Of a DNA stretch of 12,303 nucleotides, positions 1 to 7,168 are shown piece after piece. Every line of letters begins with the position of its first letter. Position 1 is the first letter of the stretch. The stretch comes from Deltaproteobacteria bacterium. Its GTDB lineage: Bacteria; Desulfobacterota; Binatia; Bin18. The stretch covers positions 1-12,303 of the forward strand of contig JACQEL010000036.1 in assembly GCA_016200595.1 (NCBI GenBank). Reading direction: 5' to 3'. A model generated the notes under the pieces. The model was not told the DNA's origin. It saw only the letters and a program-made list of their open reading frames with translations, and searched no databases. The translations under genes were made by a program, and so were the position numbers.

Positions 1-1463
1 ACAAAGTTCTTCAGCATAATTGTCGCCGTAGCGGCGTTCGGTCGGACGCCGCTACGTATCCTGCACGCGACCTCCAGCGAGGCCAACGCAAAGAACGAGA
101 TATCCCCTTTCTCTATCACCCGTCGTTCCATTATTTCACGTGGGATTTGCAGTAAGTAGAGTTTCACTCCCCTCTCCTGCGCTTTGGTTGGCAGCCTCTC
201 GACCCCGTGCTCCCACTCCCAACCGAGAACATGCAATTCTGGTCGTTTGCATTTGCAACAAGTGTCGAGCGCATGGCGGATCTCGCTCGGAGAGATTGTA
301 GTATCGACCGCGCCGACGTAAACCAGCGCTTTCCCTTTCTTCCCATGCAGACCGGAAAAGCCCGCTACTGGCTGAGCGCCATAGAGCTTGAGGATAAAAG
401 CGTGATAGGCGGAAAGTGAGGGTGCAGACGTGTCCTTTGTTGATACACTAAAAGTGACATTCCACCAGTGCTGCCGTTCAGCTTTGCCGAGATCCACAAG
501 CTCGAACGGCTGACAATCCGCAAGACTGAGCAGTCGTTTGCGCGTCGTATGAAGCGCCAAGCGGCCCAGATCGCAGCCGATCCAGCGGCGGCCAAGCTTC
601 TCCGCGACCGTGAGCATGGTACCAGAGCCACAAAAGAAATCGGCAATCAGGTCACCAGGGTTCGATGAGGCGGTAATGATCTTCGCTAAGAGTTCTTCGG
701 TCTTTTGCGTGGGATAGCCAAGCGACTCCAGCGCATTCACTTGCAAGTTCGACAGCCGCCACACGCTGGAGGGAGTTACTCCTCCTTGATAGTACACCCG
801 CCGGCCCTTTACAATCTTGTAGCGCCGACCCGCGTCATCAACTTTGTCAAAACGAATCTCAGTACGCTCCTGGTACTCATCAAGGACGGCATCATGGTTA
901 AACGTCCATACGGTAGGATCTTTAGAATAGAACAGAATGGCATCGAAGTCGCGCTTCCAGCGCTCTTTCGAGTGGTGAAACTTGCCGTAATTATAGATGA
1001 TGACGTTCTGCAGACAGTCTTCACCAAAGACTTCATTCATGAGCATGAGGACATAGCTGCTGATGTCCCAGCCTAAATGAAGGTAGAAGGAGAGGCCGCG
1101 TCCCCAGGTGTCCCGGTAGGCCTTTTCCTGGACGACTGACTGTTGCCGCTTGCCCTGGGACTTGCCAGCACCAATCGGTGAAGCGAATAAAAAATCCGCG
1201 CCGGTAGCAAACGGCGGGTCGATATAGATAAGGTCGATTTTTCCGGTAAATTCTTCCAATAGGGCACGCATGGCGAGGAGATTATCTCCCCAAATCAGTT
1301 TGTTGCGCCAAGGCTCCTGCCCAACTTTCTGCGTGCTCTTCGCTGAGAAACGCTCACGAAGGTGAAGGGAAGGGGGTGGCGATGGAATTGCTCGCAGGGC
1401 ATCGTCCGAGGGATACTTCCCGGGCCAGATCAGTTCAGTTTTCGTGACGGCAATCTTCTCCAT
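1..1463 (-). CDS. Site-specific DNA methyltransferase (beta-class N6/N4 type), C-terminus cut by the window edge
   Basis: Reading the minus strand from an ATG at 1463 gives 487 codons without a stop up to the left edge. Motif IV, IDPPF, lies at residues 81-85 and the SAM-binding motif FFCGSGT at 276-282. IV before I is the beta-class order of N6_N4_Mtase enzymes, including Type III Mod subunits. DPPF favours N6-adenine methylation. LIWGDNLL (56-63) and PTQKTEELL (251-259) are also typical. Residues 320-487 form a separate C-terminal region, with GKKGKALVYVG at 374-384 and GWEWEHG at 414-420; similar regions follow the catalytic domain in related methylases (family recollection). No restriction subunit is visible, so it is either an orphan or its partner lies to the left. 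There is no good Shine-Dalgarno before the ATG, but LIWPGK near the N-terminus supports this start. A palindrome is embedded in frame near the edge. Confidence 0.9.
   Translation of the reverse strand, partial: MEKIAVTKTELIWPGKYPSDDALRAIPSPPPSLHLRERFSAKSTQKVGQEPWRNKLIWGDNLLAMRALLEEFTGKIDLIYIDPPFATGADFLFASPIGAGKSQGKRQQSVVQEKAYRDTWGRGLSFYLHLGWDISSYVLMLMNEVFGEDCLQNVIIYNYGKFHHSKERWKRDFDAILFYSKDPTVWTFNHDAVLDEYQERTEIRFDKVDDAGRRYKIVKGRRVYYQGGVTPSSVWRLSNLQVNALESLGYPTQKTEELLAKIITASSNPGDLIADFFCGSGTMLTVAEKLGRRWIGCDLGRLALHTTRKRLLSLADCQPFELVDLGKAERQHWWNVTFSVSTKDTSAPSLSAYHAFILKLYGAQPVAGFSGLHGKKGKALVYVGAVDTTISPSEIRHALDTCCKCKRPELHVLGWEWEHGVERLPTKAQERGVKLYLLQIPREIMERRVIEKGDISFFALASLEVACRIRSGVRPNAATATIMLKNF
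27..56. repeat. REP-like palindrome inside the methyltransferase reading frame
   Basis: Perfect 11-base inverted arms (CGTAGCGGCGT and ACGCCGCTACG) surround an 8-base centre. The repeat lies inside the open methyltransferase frame and encodes roughly residues 470-479 (RSGVRPNAAT). It interrupts an otherwise ordinary hydrophobic/charged stretch between LEVAC and TIMLKNF. Its GC-rich arms look like an intergenic REP-type element rather than protein-coding constraint. The structure is seen directly; insertion is inferred. Confidence 0.75.
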
Positions 1464-1565
1464 TGAGAGTTGACTCTTAGGTCCTGTGACATGCAGTGTT
1501 TCCCGCGCTACTGCAAGAGGGGGAGACTCGCATGGGCGAGAAATCTGGTGTAGAAGGGCGGGGCG
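1464..1565. promoter_or_regulatory. Divergent intergenic region with small palindrome
   Basis: These 102 bases separate the divergent methyltransferase and phosphotriesterase-like genes, so promoters for both should lie here. A short palindrome, AGAGT-TG-ACTCT (1466-1477), sits directly against the methyltransferase start and could be an operator. A TTGACT hexamer at 1469-1474 overlaps it, but I see no convincing -10 box at the right distance. A G-rich stretch (AAGGGCGGGG) precedes the plus-strand ATG at 1566. The functional assignment is weak. Confidence 0.3.
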
Positions 1566-2504
1566 ATGAATAAGCAGGTCCACGTCCTCTCCTGGGCGGG
1601 CTGGGAAGCGGATAGCATCGTCGTCAAAGGCTTCAAGCGCAATGAGACGCTCAAATTCTGCGTCGATCGCCTGCAAGAGCTCAAAGCACACGGAGTGAAC
1701 ACTTTCATGGACCCCTGTCCTTCTGACATTGGCCGCGATGTTGATTTCATGGCTGAGGCGTCGGTTAAGTCCGGCATGCGGGTCATCTGTGCTACTGGTC
1801 TTTACAAAGAAGACCTTGGCGGCGCGTATTTCAAGTTTTATCGAGAGCTAGGCAGCGTCGGAGTAAACGAGATTGCTGAGATCTATACCAAAGAGATCAC
1901 CGAGGGGATCGGTGATACCGGCATCAAACCGGGCTTTATTAAGTGCGCGACCGGCGTGCTGAAAAACGAGGCTGGCCGACCGCACATCACCCCTTATGAG
2001 GAGATGTGCCTGCGGGCCGCGGCGCGGGCGCAAAAAGCCACGGATGTCCCAATCACTACCCATACCGATGAAGCAATGCTCGGACTCGAACAATTGGAGA
2101 TCTTCACCAGCGAAGGAGTTGATCCTCGACGAGTGATCATTGGCCATTCCGGTGATACCGCCAATCTGTCTTACCACACATCACTGATGGACAAAGGCGC
2201 ATACATCGGCTGCGACCGCTTTGGTCTGGATTTCATCCTGGCAGAGAAACTTCGCCTGGCTACGGTGATTGGCCTGTGCGGGATCGGCTATGCGAAACAA
2301 ATCGTGCTCTCGCACGACTCGGTTGCCTGTTTCAAGGGACGCGCCTTAGTCTTGGCGCCCGAAATGCAGCACCTGATCGCCAACTGGCAGCCAACCCACC
2401 TGTTTAAGAACCTCCTGCCTAAGCTGCGCGAAGCCGGCGTGAGCGACGACAAGATCCGTACCATGCTGGTGGACAATCCCCGGCGGTGGTTCGCGGGAGA
2501 ATAG
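1566..2504 (+). CDS. Phosphotriesterase-family amidohydrolase, N-terminally short
   Basis: The 312-residue protein matches the phosphotriesterase (PTE/Php) branch of the amidohydrolase superfamily: a TIM barrel binding two metals that hydrolyses phosphoesters, lactones or related esters. Visible metal ligands are the Lys expected to be carboxylated, K126 (in GFIKCATG), H166 (THTDEA), H194 (IGHSGD) and D251 (LSHDSV). The C-terminus is complete (MLVDNPRRWF). The N-terminus is odd: the family begins with a beta strand and a His-x-His metal motif (HEH). Here the protein opens with MNKQVHVLSWAGWEAD, so only one His (H6) fits and a Gln stands at the first position. An in-frame TAG at 1551 prevents an upstream extension. 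Either the gene has lost about 10-20 residues and may be impaired, or its first metal site is altered. The substrate cannot be told. Its 3' end overlaps the next frame. Confidence 0.85.
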   Translation: MNKQVHVLSWAGWEADSIVVKGFKRNETLKFCVDRLQELKAHGVNTFMDPCPSDIGRDVDFMAEASVKSGMRVICATGLYKEDLGGAYFKFYRELGSVGVNEIAEIYTKEITEGIGDTGIKPGFIKCATGVLKNEAGRPHITPYEEMCLRAAARAQKATDVPITTHTDEAMLGLEQLEIFTSEGVDPRRVIIGHSGDTANLSYHTSLMDKGAYIGCDRFGLDFILAEKLRLATVIGLCGIGYAKQIVLSHDSVACFKGRALVLAPEMQHLIANWQPTHLFKNLLPKLREAGVSDDKIRTMLVDNPRRWFAGE

Positions 2505-5413
2505 TCGCTAGTTGCCAGTTGTCAGTTGTCAGTAAAACAAGCAAAATCCTTCTCTGGAACTGGCAACTGACCACTTCTCAACTTCCTGTGGTTTTTCTCC
2601 TTTTCTTTCTCTCCGGATTCACCGCCCTCCTTTATGAGGTGGTGTGGCAGCGGTTGCTCCATCTGACCTTTGGGCTTTCGACCTATGCCGTGACTACGGT
2701 CACCGCCTCGTTCATGCTGGGGCTGGCTTTAGGGTACCTGCTGGGGCAGAACCGCCGTCTCGTGCGTTACCATCCTCTGGTGGTGTATGGTCTGGCTGAA
2801 GGATTGATCGGCGTTTTCGCCCTCATTTTTCCGTTGCTGGTACGGCTGATTGATACGGTCTACGTCGCCACCGGTGGTAGTTTTTTTCTCGACATTATCC
2901 TTTCTTTTGTTGCCCTGGCGTTTCCCGCTACGCTTATGGGCCTCACTCTTCCCACCCTGGCGCGTTTTGTCGTACAAGGCGGACCGGCCGGCCGGCGCAT
3001 CGGCTTGCTCTACGCCTTGAACACTACTGGTTCGGTCCTGGGGGCGTTTTTTGCTGGGGTGTTCTTCATTCGTACCTATGGAGTATTCACGACGACGTTG
3101 ATTGCCACGACTATGAATGCCGCGATTTGTCTCGTGGCGCTGACGCAGCCGCGTAAAGCTCTACCGGAACGAGAAGGAACAGGTCTGCCGTCTGCTCCAC
3201 GCGTCCTCTCTCTCCGCGGGTTTCTGACCTTCCCTTTTATCACGGGTTTCATCGGGCTTGCTCTGGAAATTTTGTGGGTTCGGACCTTGGTTTGTGTGGT
3301 ATCGAACAATACCTACTCTTTCGCGGTTGTCCTGGCAGACGTCCTCGCAGGTCTTGCCCTTGGCGCCTGGCTGTACGCCCTGGTTGGACCGTCCCGCTCA
3401 ACGCCGCAAACCAAAGCGTTTGTCTTTTTGCTGGTCGAGGTTGCGGCGGCGGTGTTTATCCTCGTCTCGCTGACCTCCTTTAACCATCTGCATGCTATTG
3501 CCCTCAATTTGAGCCACCGCGTAGGAGGAAGCCATTGGCTCGGTCTCGGACTCGTACGTCTGGGGGCGGCGGCAGTCGTTACGTTGATCCCAGCTATGGC
3601 CTCGGGTTTTGTTACCCCGCTGCTGGTAGACTTGCTGCGCAACCTGACGGCCCAGTCGGCTGATAGCTCAGCGAGCGTAGTATTCGCGGCGAATACTTTG
3701 GGGAGCATGACTGGCGCGCTGACTGGTGGTCTGGTGCTGATCCCCCTTCTCGGCCTGAGCTATGGGATGGTATTCCTGGCGGTTCTTTCTATTACGGTCG
3801 GTCTACTGATGTTTTTTTCTTTGCCACCGGTAGACCGTACGCGCCTCGTGACAGGCTGTTCGCTGGTTACGGCTGCCTTGTTGATAGTGCTCTTCGCGCC
3901 CAAAGAGCTGACACTGACCAAGTGGTACGACCGCTTCGAAAACGTGCAAGGAGAGTTACTATTCTACCGCGAAGGCGCGTTCGGTACTGTCGCCGTGTTT
4001 CAACTCGGTGATGTCAAGGAAATGACGATCAATTGTATTGAGGAAGTACCTACTCATAGAGACGCCATCTCTACCTTCAAACTCCTGGGTCACTTGCCCC
4101 TTCTCTTCCACGACAATCCCAAGACGGTCTTAGTCAATGCGGTCGGCGGTGGTGTGACTCTGGGCGCGGTGGCGAAACACGAGGTAACGGTAGACGCCGT
4201 GGACATTGTTCCTGACGTACGCGATGCTATGGCGCTGTTCGCGAAAGAGAACGGCGAGGTTTTACAACGGACCAACTGGCGCCTGATCGCCGACGATGGC
4301 CGTCATTTTCTCAAGATCTCACCGCAGCACTACGATGTCATCACCGCCGATGCGACACACCCGGCCGCGGCCGAGTCCTGGGTATTGTACACGCAGGAGT
4401 ACTATCAACTGGTGAAAGCAAAACTCACCGACCAGGGAGTCTTTGCCCAGTGGTTGCCGCTGCACAATATGGCGCCGGCTGATTACCTGTCGGTGTTACG
4501 CACCTTCCGTAGCGTTTTCCCCGAAGCTTTATTACTCTTCACCAATCGTTACACCCTGATGGTCGGGGCTAAGGCGGCGTTACCGCTGACTGTCGAGGCC
4601 CTCAACCAGCGCCTCGCTCGTGAGAACGCTGCAGTGCGGGCGGACTTGCAAGAGATTGGGGTCAGCCGCGGCCAGGATATTCTCAAGTACATTATCGTTG
4701 ATGGTCCAGGAATCGATAAGCTCGTCGCGCACGATTACCCCATCCTCACCGATGACCAGACTTCAGTCGAGTTCGCTGAATTGAACCGTCTTGGCATACC
4801 CGGCACCATGCCCTTTATTCTGGCTCGGTTGTTGCCCGAAATCCGGCCGGACGTATTGGCGCAACGCTACGGGGTGGAGCCCCGGGTATTTCTCGCTCGC
4901 GCCCTGCTCATGCGCTCTAAGGCCGTCGGCACCGACGACCCGCTGGAGCGATCGTTTCAAGCACTCCAAGAGGTCGATCAGGCCGCGCGACTTGCGCCCG
5001 ACGACGGTGACATTACTTACTACAAACAGATTACGACCTTAGAATTCCTGGATCTCTTGCAGGCGCGTTACACGGAACTGTTCAACTCCTCGACCCCGCA
5101 GACGCTACTTCCCAAGGCCGGCTTTGCCGCGCAGTTGCAGCCTCAGAATCCGTTCGTCCAGGAATTGCTCGGCGTCACTCTACTTAAGCTCAAACGTTAT
5201 GAGGAAGCAGTCGCGCCCTTGGAAGCCGCAGTTGCTCTTAAAGGTGACGACGTGAATTATCTCTCAAATCTCGCTTTCGCCTACGATCAAGTCCAGCGCC
5301 CAGCCGACGCGCTCCGGGTGCTCAAACAGGCCAAGACTGTCAAGCCTGAGGCGGCGAAGTTTCTCGATGAGGCAATCAGGCGGATCGAGCAGAAGGCAGG
5401 TGCGAGTAACTGA
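2486..5413 (+). CDS. Polytopic membrane protein with spermidine-synthase-like domain and C-terminal TPRs
   Basis: The frame encodes up to 975 residues. About 12-13 hydrophobic segments (from about 34 to 471) form an MFS-like integral membrane region that starts with LSGFTALLYEVVWQRLL. Residues 480-770 form a spermidine-synthase-like SAM-type Rossmann domain: VLVNAVGGG (548-556), the acidic ribose-binding position in VDIVP (572-576) and YDVITADATHP (616-626). Residues 886-960 carry TPR-like helices (PFVQELLGVTLL, YLSNLAFAYDQ). Classical aminopropyltransferases have GGGDG and D-x-x-D-P. Here the Asp after GGG is Val and the second Asp is His, so polyamine synthesis is doubtful; such fused proteins have no settled function. 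The start is uncertain: GTG 2486 overlaps the upstream gene and its first codons come from a heptad repeat. GTG 2588, just before the first membrane helix, is equally plausible, and neither has a clear Shine-Dalgarno. Confidence 0.85.
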   Translation: MVRGRIVASCQLSVVSKTSKILLWNWQLTTSQLPVVFLLFFLSGFTALLYEVVWQRLLHLTFGLSTYAVTTVTASFMLGLALGYLLGQNRRLVRYHPLVVYGLAEGLIGVFALIFPLLVRLIDTVYVATGGSFFLDIILSFVALAFPATLMGLTLPTLARFVVQGGPAGRRIGLLYALNTTGSVLGAFFAGVFFIRTYGVFTTTLIATTMNAAICLVALTQPRKALPEREGTGLPSAPRVLSLRGFLTFPFITGFIGLALEILWVRTLVCVVSNNTYSFAVVLADVLAGLALGAWLYALVGPSRSTPQTKAFVFLLVEVAAAVFILVSLTSFNHLHAIALNLSHRVGGSHWLGLGLVRLGAAAVVTLIPAMASGFVTPLLVDLLRNLTAQSADSSASVVFAANTLGSMTGALTGGLVLIPLLGLSYGMVFLAVLSITVGLLMFFSLPPVDRTRLVTGCSLVTAALLIVLFAPKELTLTKWYDRFENVQGELLFYREGAFGTVAVFQLGDVKEMTINCIEEVPTHRDAISTFKLLGHLPLLFHDNPKTVLVNAVGGGVTLGAVAKHEVTVDAVDIVPDVRDAMALFAKENGEVLQRTNWRLIADDGRHFLKISPQHYDVITADATHPAAAESWVLYTQEYYQLVKAKLTDQGVFAQWLPLHNMAPADYLSVLRTFRSVFPEALLLFTNRYTLMVGAKAALPLTVEALNQRLARENAAVRADLQEIGVSRGQDILKYIIVDGPGIDKLVAHDYPILTDDQTSVEFAELNRLGIPGTMPFILARLLPEIRPDVLAQRYGVEPRVFLARALLMRSKAVGTDDPLERSFQALQEVDQAARLAPDDGDITYYKQITTLEFLDLLQARYTELFNSSTPQTLLPKAGFAAQLQPQNPFVQELLGVTLLKLKRYEEAVAPLEAAVALKGDDVNYLSNLAFAYDQVQRPADALRVLKQAKTVKPEAAKFLDEAIRRIEQKAGASN
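2504..2571. repeat. Heptad repeat pair, family A (GTTGTCA), inverted arms
   Basis: The left arm is four degenerate 7-base units at 2504-2531 (GTCGCTA, GTTGCCA, GTTGTCA, GTTGTCA). The right arm at 2558-2571 is AACTGGC, AACTGAC, the reverse complement of the same motif. GTTGCCAGTT (2511-2520) and AACTGGCAAC (2558-2567) are perfect 10-base inverted arms around a 37-base spacer. The pair covers the end of the hydrolase gene and the first codons of the membrane-protein frame. The same motif returns at 9767-9815. Confidence 0.85.
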
Positions 5414-5462
5414 CCGCCCACACAACAGAGCCGTGCCTGGCAAACACGGCGGTGATCAGGCA

Positions 5463-5676
5463 ATACTGTCCGGGAAATTTTTCTGTCTCGTGTCCAAGAC
5501 TGGGGCTTTGCCCTTTGGAGTGCGGGAGCCACGCTCCCGCTTTTGCCGTGCGAAGCATGGCTTCGCACGGTATTGGGCTGAAGCATGGCTTCAGCCCAAC
5601 AAAGCGCCAGCACGGCTGGCGCACTCCAAAATTGCGCCTCCGGCGCACAGCAGAGCAAATTTATTCCGGACAGTAT
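5463..5676. repeat. Nested multi-hairpin element (MITE/REP-like) between convergent genes
   Basis: The gap 5414-5726 holds no gene. Outer imperfect inverted ends share ATACTGTCCGG (5463-5473) and CCGGACAGTAT (5666-5676), each followed inward by an AAATTT-like tract. A second inverted pair, TTTGGAGTGC (5514-5523) and GCACTCCAAA (5621-5630), encloses four hairpins with 3-base loops: 5522-5540 (GCGGGAGC arms), 5546-5570 (CCGTGCGAAGC arms), 5573-5599 (TTGGGCTGAAGC arms) and 5604-5622 (GCGCCAGC arms). A fifth small hairpin lies at 5634-5646 (GCGCC-TCC-GGCGC). ATCAGG occurs just outside both ends (5455-5460, 5682-5687), a possible but offset target duplication. The position suggests a bidirectional terminator role. 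The remaining bases on either side show only a weak 6-base stem (5430-5450). Confidence 0.85.
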
Positions 5677-5726
5677 TCGTAATCAGGACCGGTGGGCGAT
5701 CCCCACTCTACACGCTGCACGGCCAA

Positions 5727-6410
5727 TCACCCCAGCAGAGCAGCAGCAAGTATACTCTCTGGATCCCCAAACTTCGCTCTATAATCTTCCTGGCTCCTGC
5801 GGATCACCTCATATGCCTCTCGGCGGTCGTAGACATGCGTAATTTCTGTCTTATGCTCCGCTAAGCCTGGAGGTTGTTTGTAGGTCAAAAAATAATGCTT
5901 CAGCCTGTCGATGAGTGAAGCAGGACAGTCAGAAATCTCTCGCCATCCGCCATACACAGCATCGTCTAGCATGACGGCAATAATTTTGTCATCGGCCTCG
6001 TTTTTATCGATCATGCGTAATCCGCCGATAGGAATTGTCTGGAGGAGAATATCTCCTCGCGGTATGGTTTTCTCAGTCAGGACACAAATGTCCAGAGGAT
6101 CCCCATCCCCCGCGATCCCCGCACGGCCGATTTTCTCCGCACAGAAATCGCCGACTCGCGTTGCACAGAGGGTGCGAGGAATAAACCCGTAGAGTGAAGG
6201 GCAGACATTAGAGAACTTCTGCGGGCGATCGACTTTCAAAAGCCCGGTGGTCTTGTCGAGTTCGTACTTGATTGTATCGCTTGGCACAACCTCAATGTAA
6301 GTCGTGACGACTGCGGGTGCATCTTTACCGATCGCTACTCCATGCCAGGGGTGGGCTCTGAACAATAGCCCCATGAGCTTTTCGATAGGATTTTTTATTT
6401 CTTCGGTCAT
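5727..6410 (-). CDS. ppa: Inorganic pyrophosphatase, family I
   Basis: Soluble inorganic pyrophosphatase hydrolyses PPi to two phosphates, pulling biosynthetic reactions forward in the cytoplasm. The family I signature DGDPLD is at residues 102-107. Other active-site segments are visible: KYELDK (48-53), KVDRPQKFSN (59-68), EADDKI (138-143) and KHYFLTYK (171-178). At 227 residues it is longer than the roughly 175-residue E. coli type. With AHPWHG near the N-terminus and the LDICVLTEK context, it resembles the chlamydial subgroup as I recall it. It is the last gene of the minus-strand operon, 9 bases after the HEPN stop. A GAGG-type ribosome site overlaps the end of that gene, suggesting translational coupling. 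Confidence 0.95.
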   Translation of the reverse strand: MTEEIKNPIEKLMGLLFRAHPWHGVAIGKDAPAVVTTYIEVVPSDTIKYELDKTTGLLKVDRPQKFSNVCPSLYGFIPRTLCATRVGDFCAEKIGRAGIAGDGDPLDICVLTEKTIPRGDILLQTIPIGGLRMIDKNEADDKIIAVMLDDAVYGGWREISDCPASLIDRLKHYFLTYKQPPGLAEHKTEITHVYDRREAYEVIRRSQEDYRAKFGDPESILAAALLG

Positions 6411-6419
6411 GATGTTGCC

Positions 6420-6836
6420 TCACTCTTCTGATAGGTAATCTCTATCGATCAGATAATCACGAATAGCTCGAACAAATTGTTCTGCGTCCGCTATGAGTTC
6501 AGTGGCTTCCTCCGGCAGTACCGGGTCGATCCGCCGATAGTCGTCTTCCTGTCGTGCATCAAAAAGTTGGTGAAGCGTGTCCGAGAGCTCCTTCTGCAGT
6601 ACGCCGGTTCTGATGAACTCAGTATCAAAGAGGGTCAATGCGCCCCTGTGCTTCCGTGGCGTCTTGCCTACGGTCTGCAGCAAGGCAAGCACGGCATAGA
6701 AGGCGGCATAATAGGCTCGATTGACCACCGTCCGTGCACCACGTCCAGAGGACAGGAGGTATTTGCCGTCCTCTAGACATTCTGCAGCTTCTTGCATCCG
6801 CTTCGCCACAAGCACTTTGACATGTTCTGGATTCAT
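6420..6836 (-). CDS. HEPN-domain protein (UPF0332-like), partner of the MNT gene
   Basis: This is a 138-residue all-helical protein. The signature NRAYYAAFYAVLALLQ at 39-54 followed by KHRGALTLF (62-70) is typical of HEPN domains of the UPF0332 kind. The later helices (RQEDDYR, 95-101; LIADAEQFVRAIRDYL, 114-129) also fit. HEPN proteins paired with minimal nucleotidyltransferases often form toxin-antitoxin modules in which HEPN is an RNase toxin. The canonical R-x4-6-H catalytic motif of RNase HEPNs is not apparent, so nuclease activity is uncertain. Its ATG overlaps the upstream MNT stop (ATGA), the usual coupling of this pair. A scaffold or nucleotide-binding role is the alternative. Confidence 0.85.
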   Translation of the reverse strand: MNPEHVKVLVAKRMQEAAECLEDGKYLLSSGRGARTVVNRAYYAAFYAVLALLQTVGKTPRKHRGALTLFDTEFIRTGVLQKELSDTLHQLFDARQEDDYRRIDPVLPEEATELIADAEQFVRAIRDYLIDRDYLSEE

Positions 6837-7156
6837 ACCGGGATGCCCTCTTCCTTGACTGCCAGCATCAGCAAGGAGGACTGTTCCGGGCCTTGTTCCG
6901 CCTGTTCCCTGGTCATTACTACGGTCTGAATGAGGATACCCGCTTCAAAGCCCACCTCCCACGCGCAATGACTGATGGTTTTGCGCAGCGCAGGATTTAA
7001 GTACTCGACGAGCACTAGTACATCCAAGTCAGAATCAGGCACGGCATCACCACGTGCCCGCGAGCCAAACACAATTGTCTTGTAGAGTGGAACCCCCTGC
7101 TCGATCAGCAAACGCTTGAGCTTCTCAATCAGTGTTCGATCAGAGCTTCTAAGCAT
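6833..7156 (-). CDS. Minimal nucleotidyltransferase (MNT), MntA-like
   Basis: This is a 107-residue nucleotidyltransferase-fold protein. FGSRARGD at 30-37 followed by PDSDLDVLV at 40-48 gives a perfect G-S-x10-D-x-D motif (G31, S32, D43, D45), the metal- and nucleotide-binding site of the Pol-beta superfamily. In MNT/HEPN modules this protein is the antitoxin, in known cases adding AMP to its HEPN partner. The third acidic residue usually found on a later strand is not obvious in the strand GILIQTVV (73-80), so activity may be reduced or lost. It overlaps the HEPN gene by 4 bases and starts 12 bases after the VOC stop, within the operon rather than in a separate cassette. Confidence 0.88.
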   Translation of the reverse strand: MLRSSDRTLIEKLKRLLIEQGVPLYKTIVFGSRARGDAVPDSDLDVLVLVEYLNPALRKTISHCAWEVGFEAGILIQTVVMTREQAEQGPEQSSLLMLAVKEEGIPV

Positions 7157-7168
7157 GGCCAGGGCTCC

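Noticed and set aside
705..1076. Plus-strand 123-residue open frame
   Set aside because: It is antisense to the methyltransferase frame, which has clear catalytic motifs; no recognisable domain.
5430..5450. GCCGTG/CACGGC stem after the membrane-protein gene as an intrinsic terminator
   Set aside because: Only a 6-base stem with a 9-base loop and no following T-tract.
5367..5864. Plus-strand 165-residue open frame across the hairpin element
   Set aside because: It spans the end of the membrane-protein gene, the palindromic element and antisense ppa; the translation is repeat-derived.
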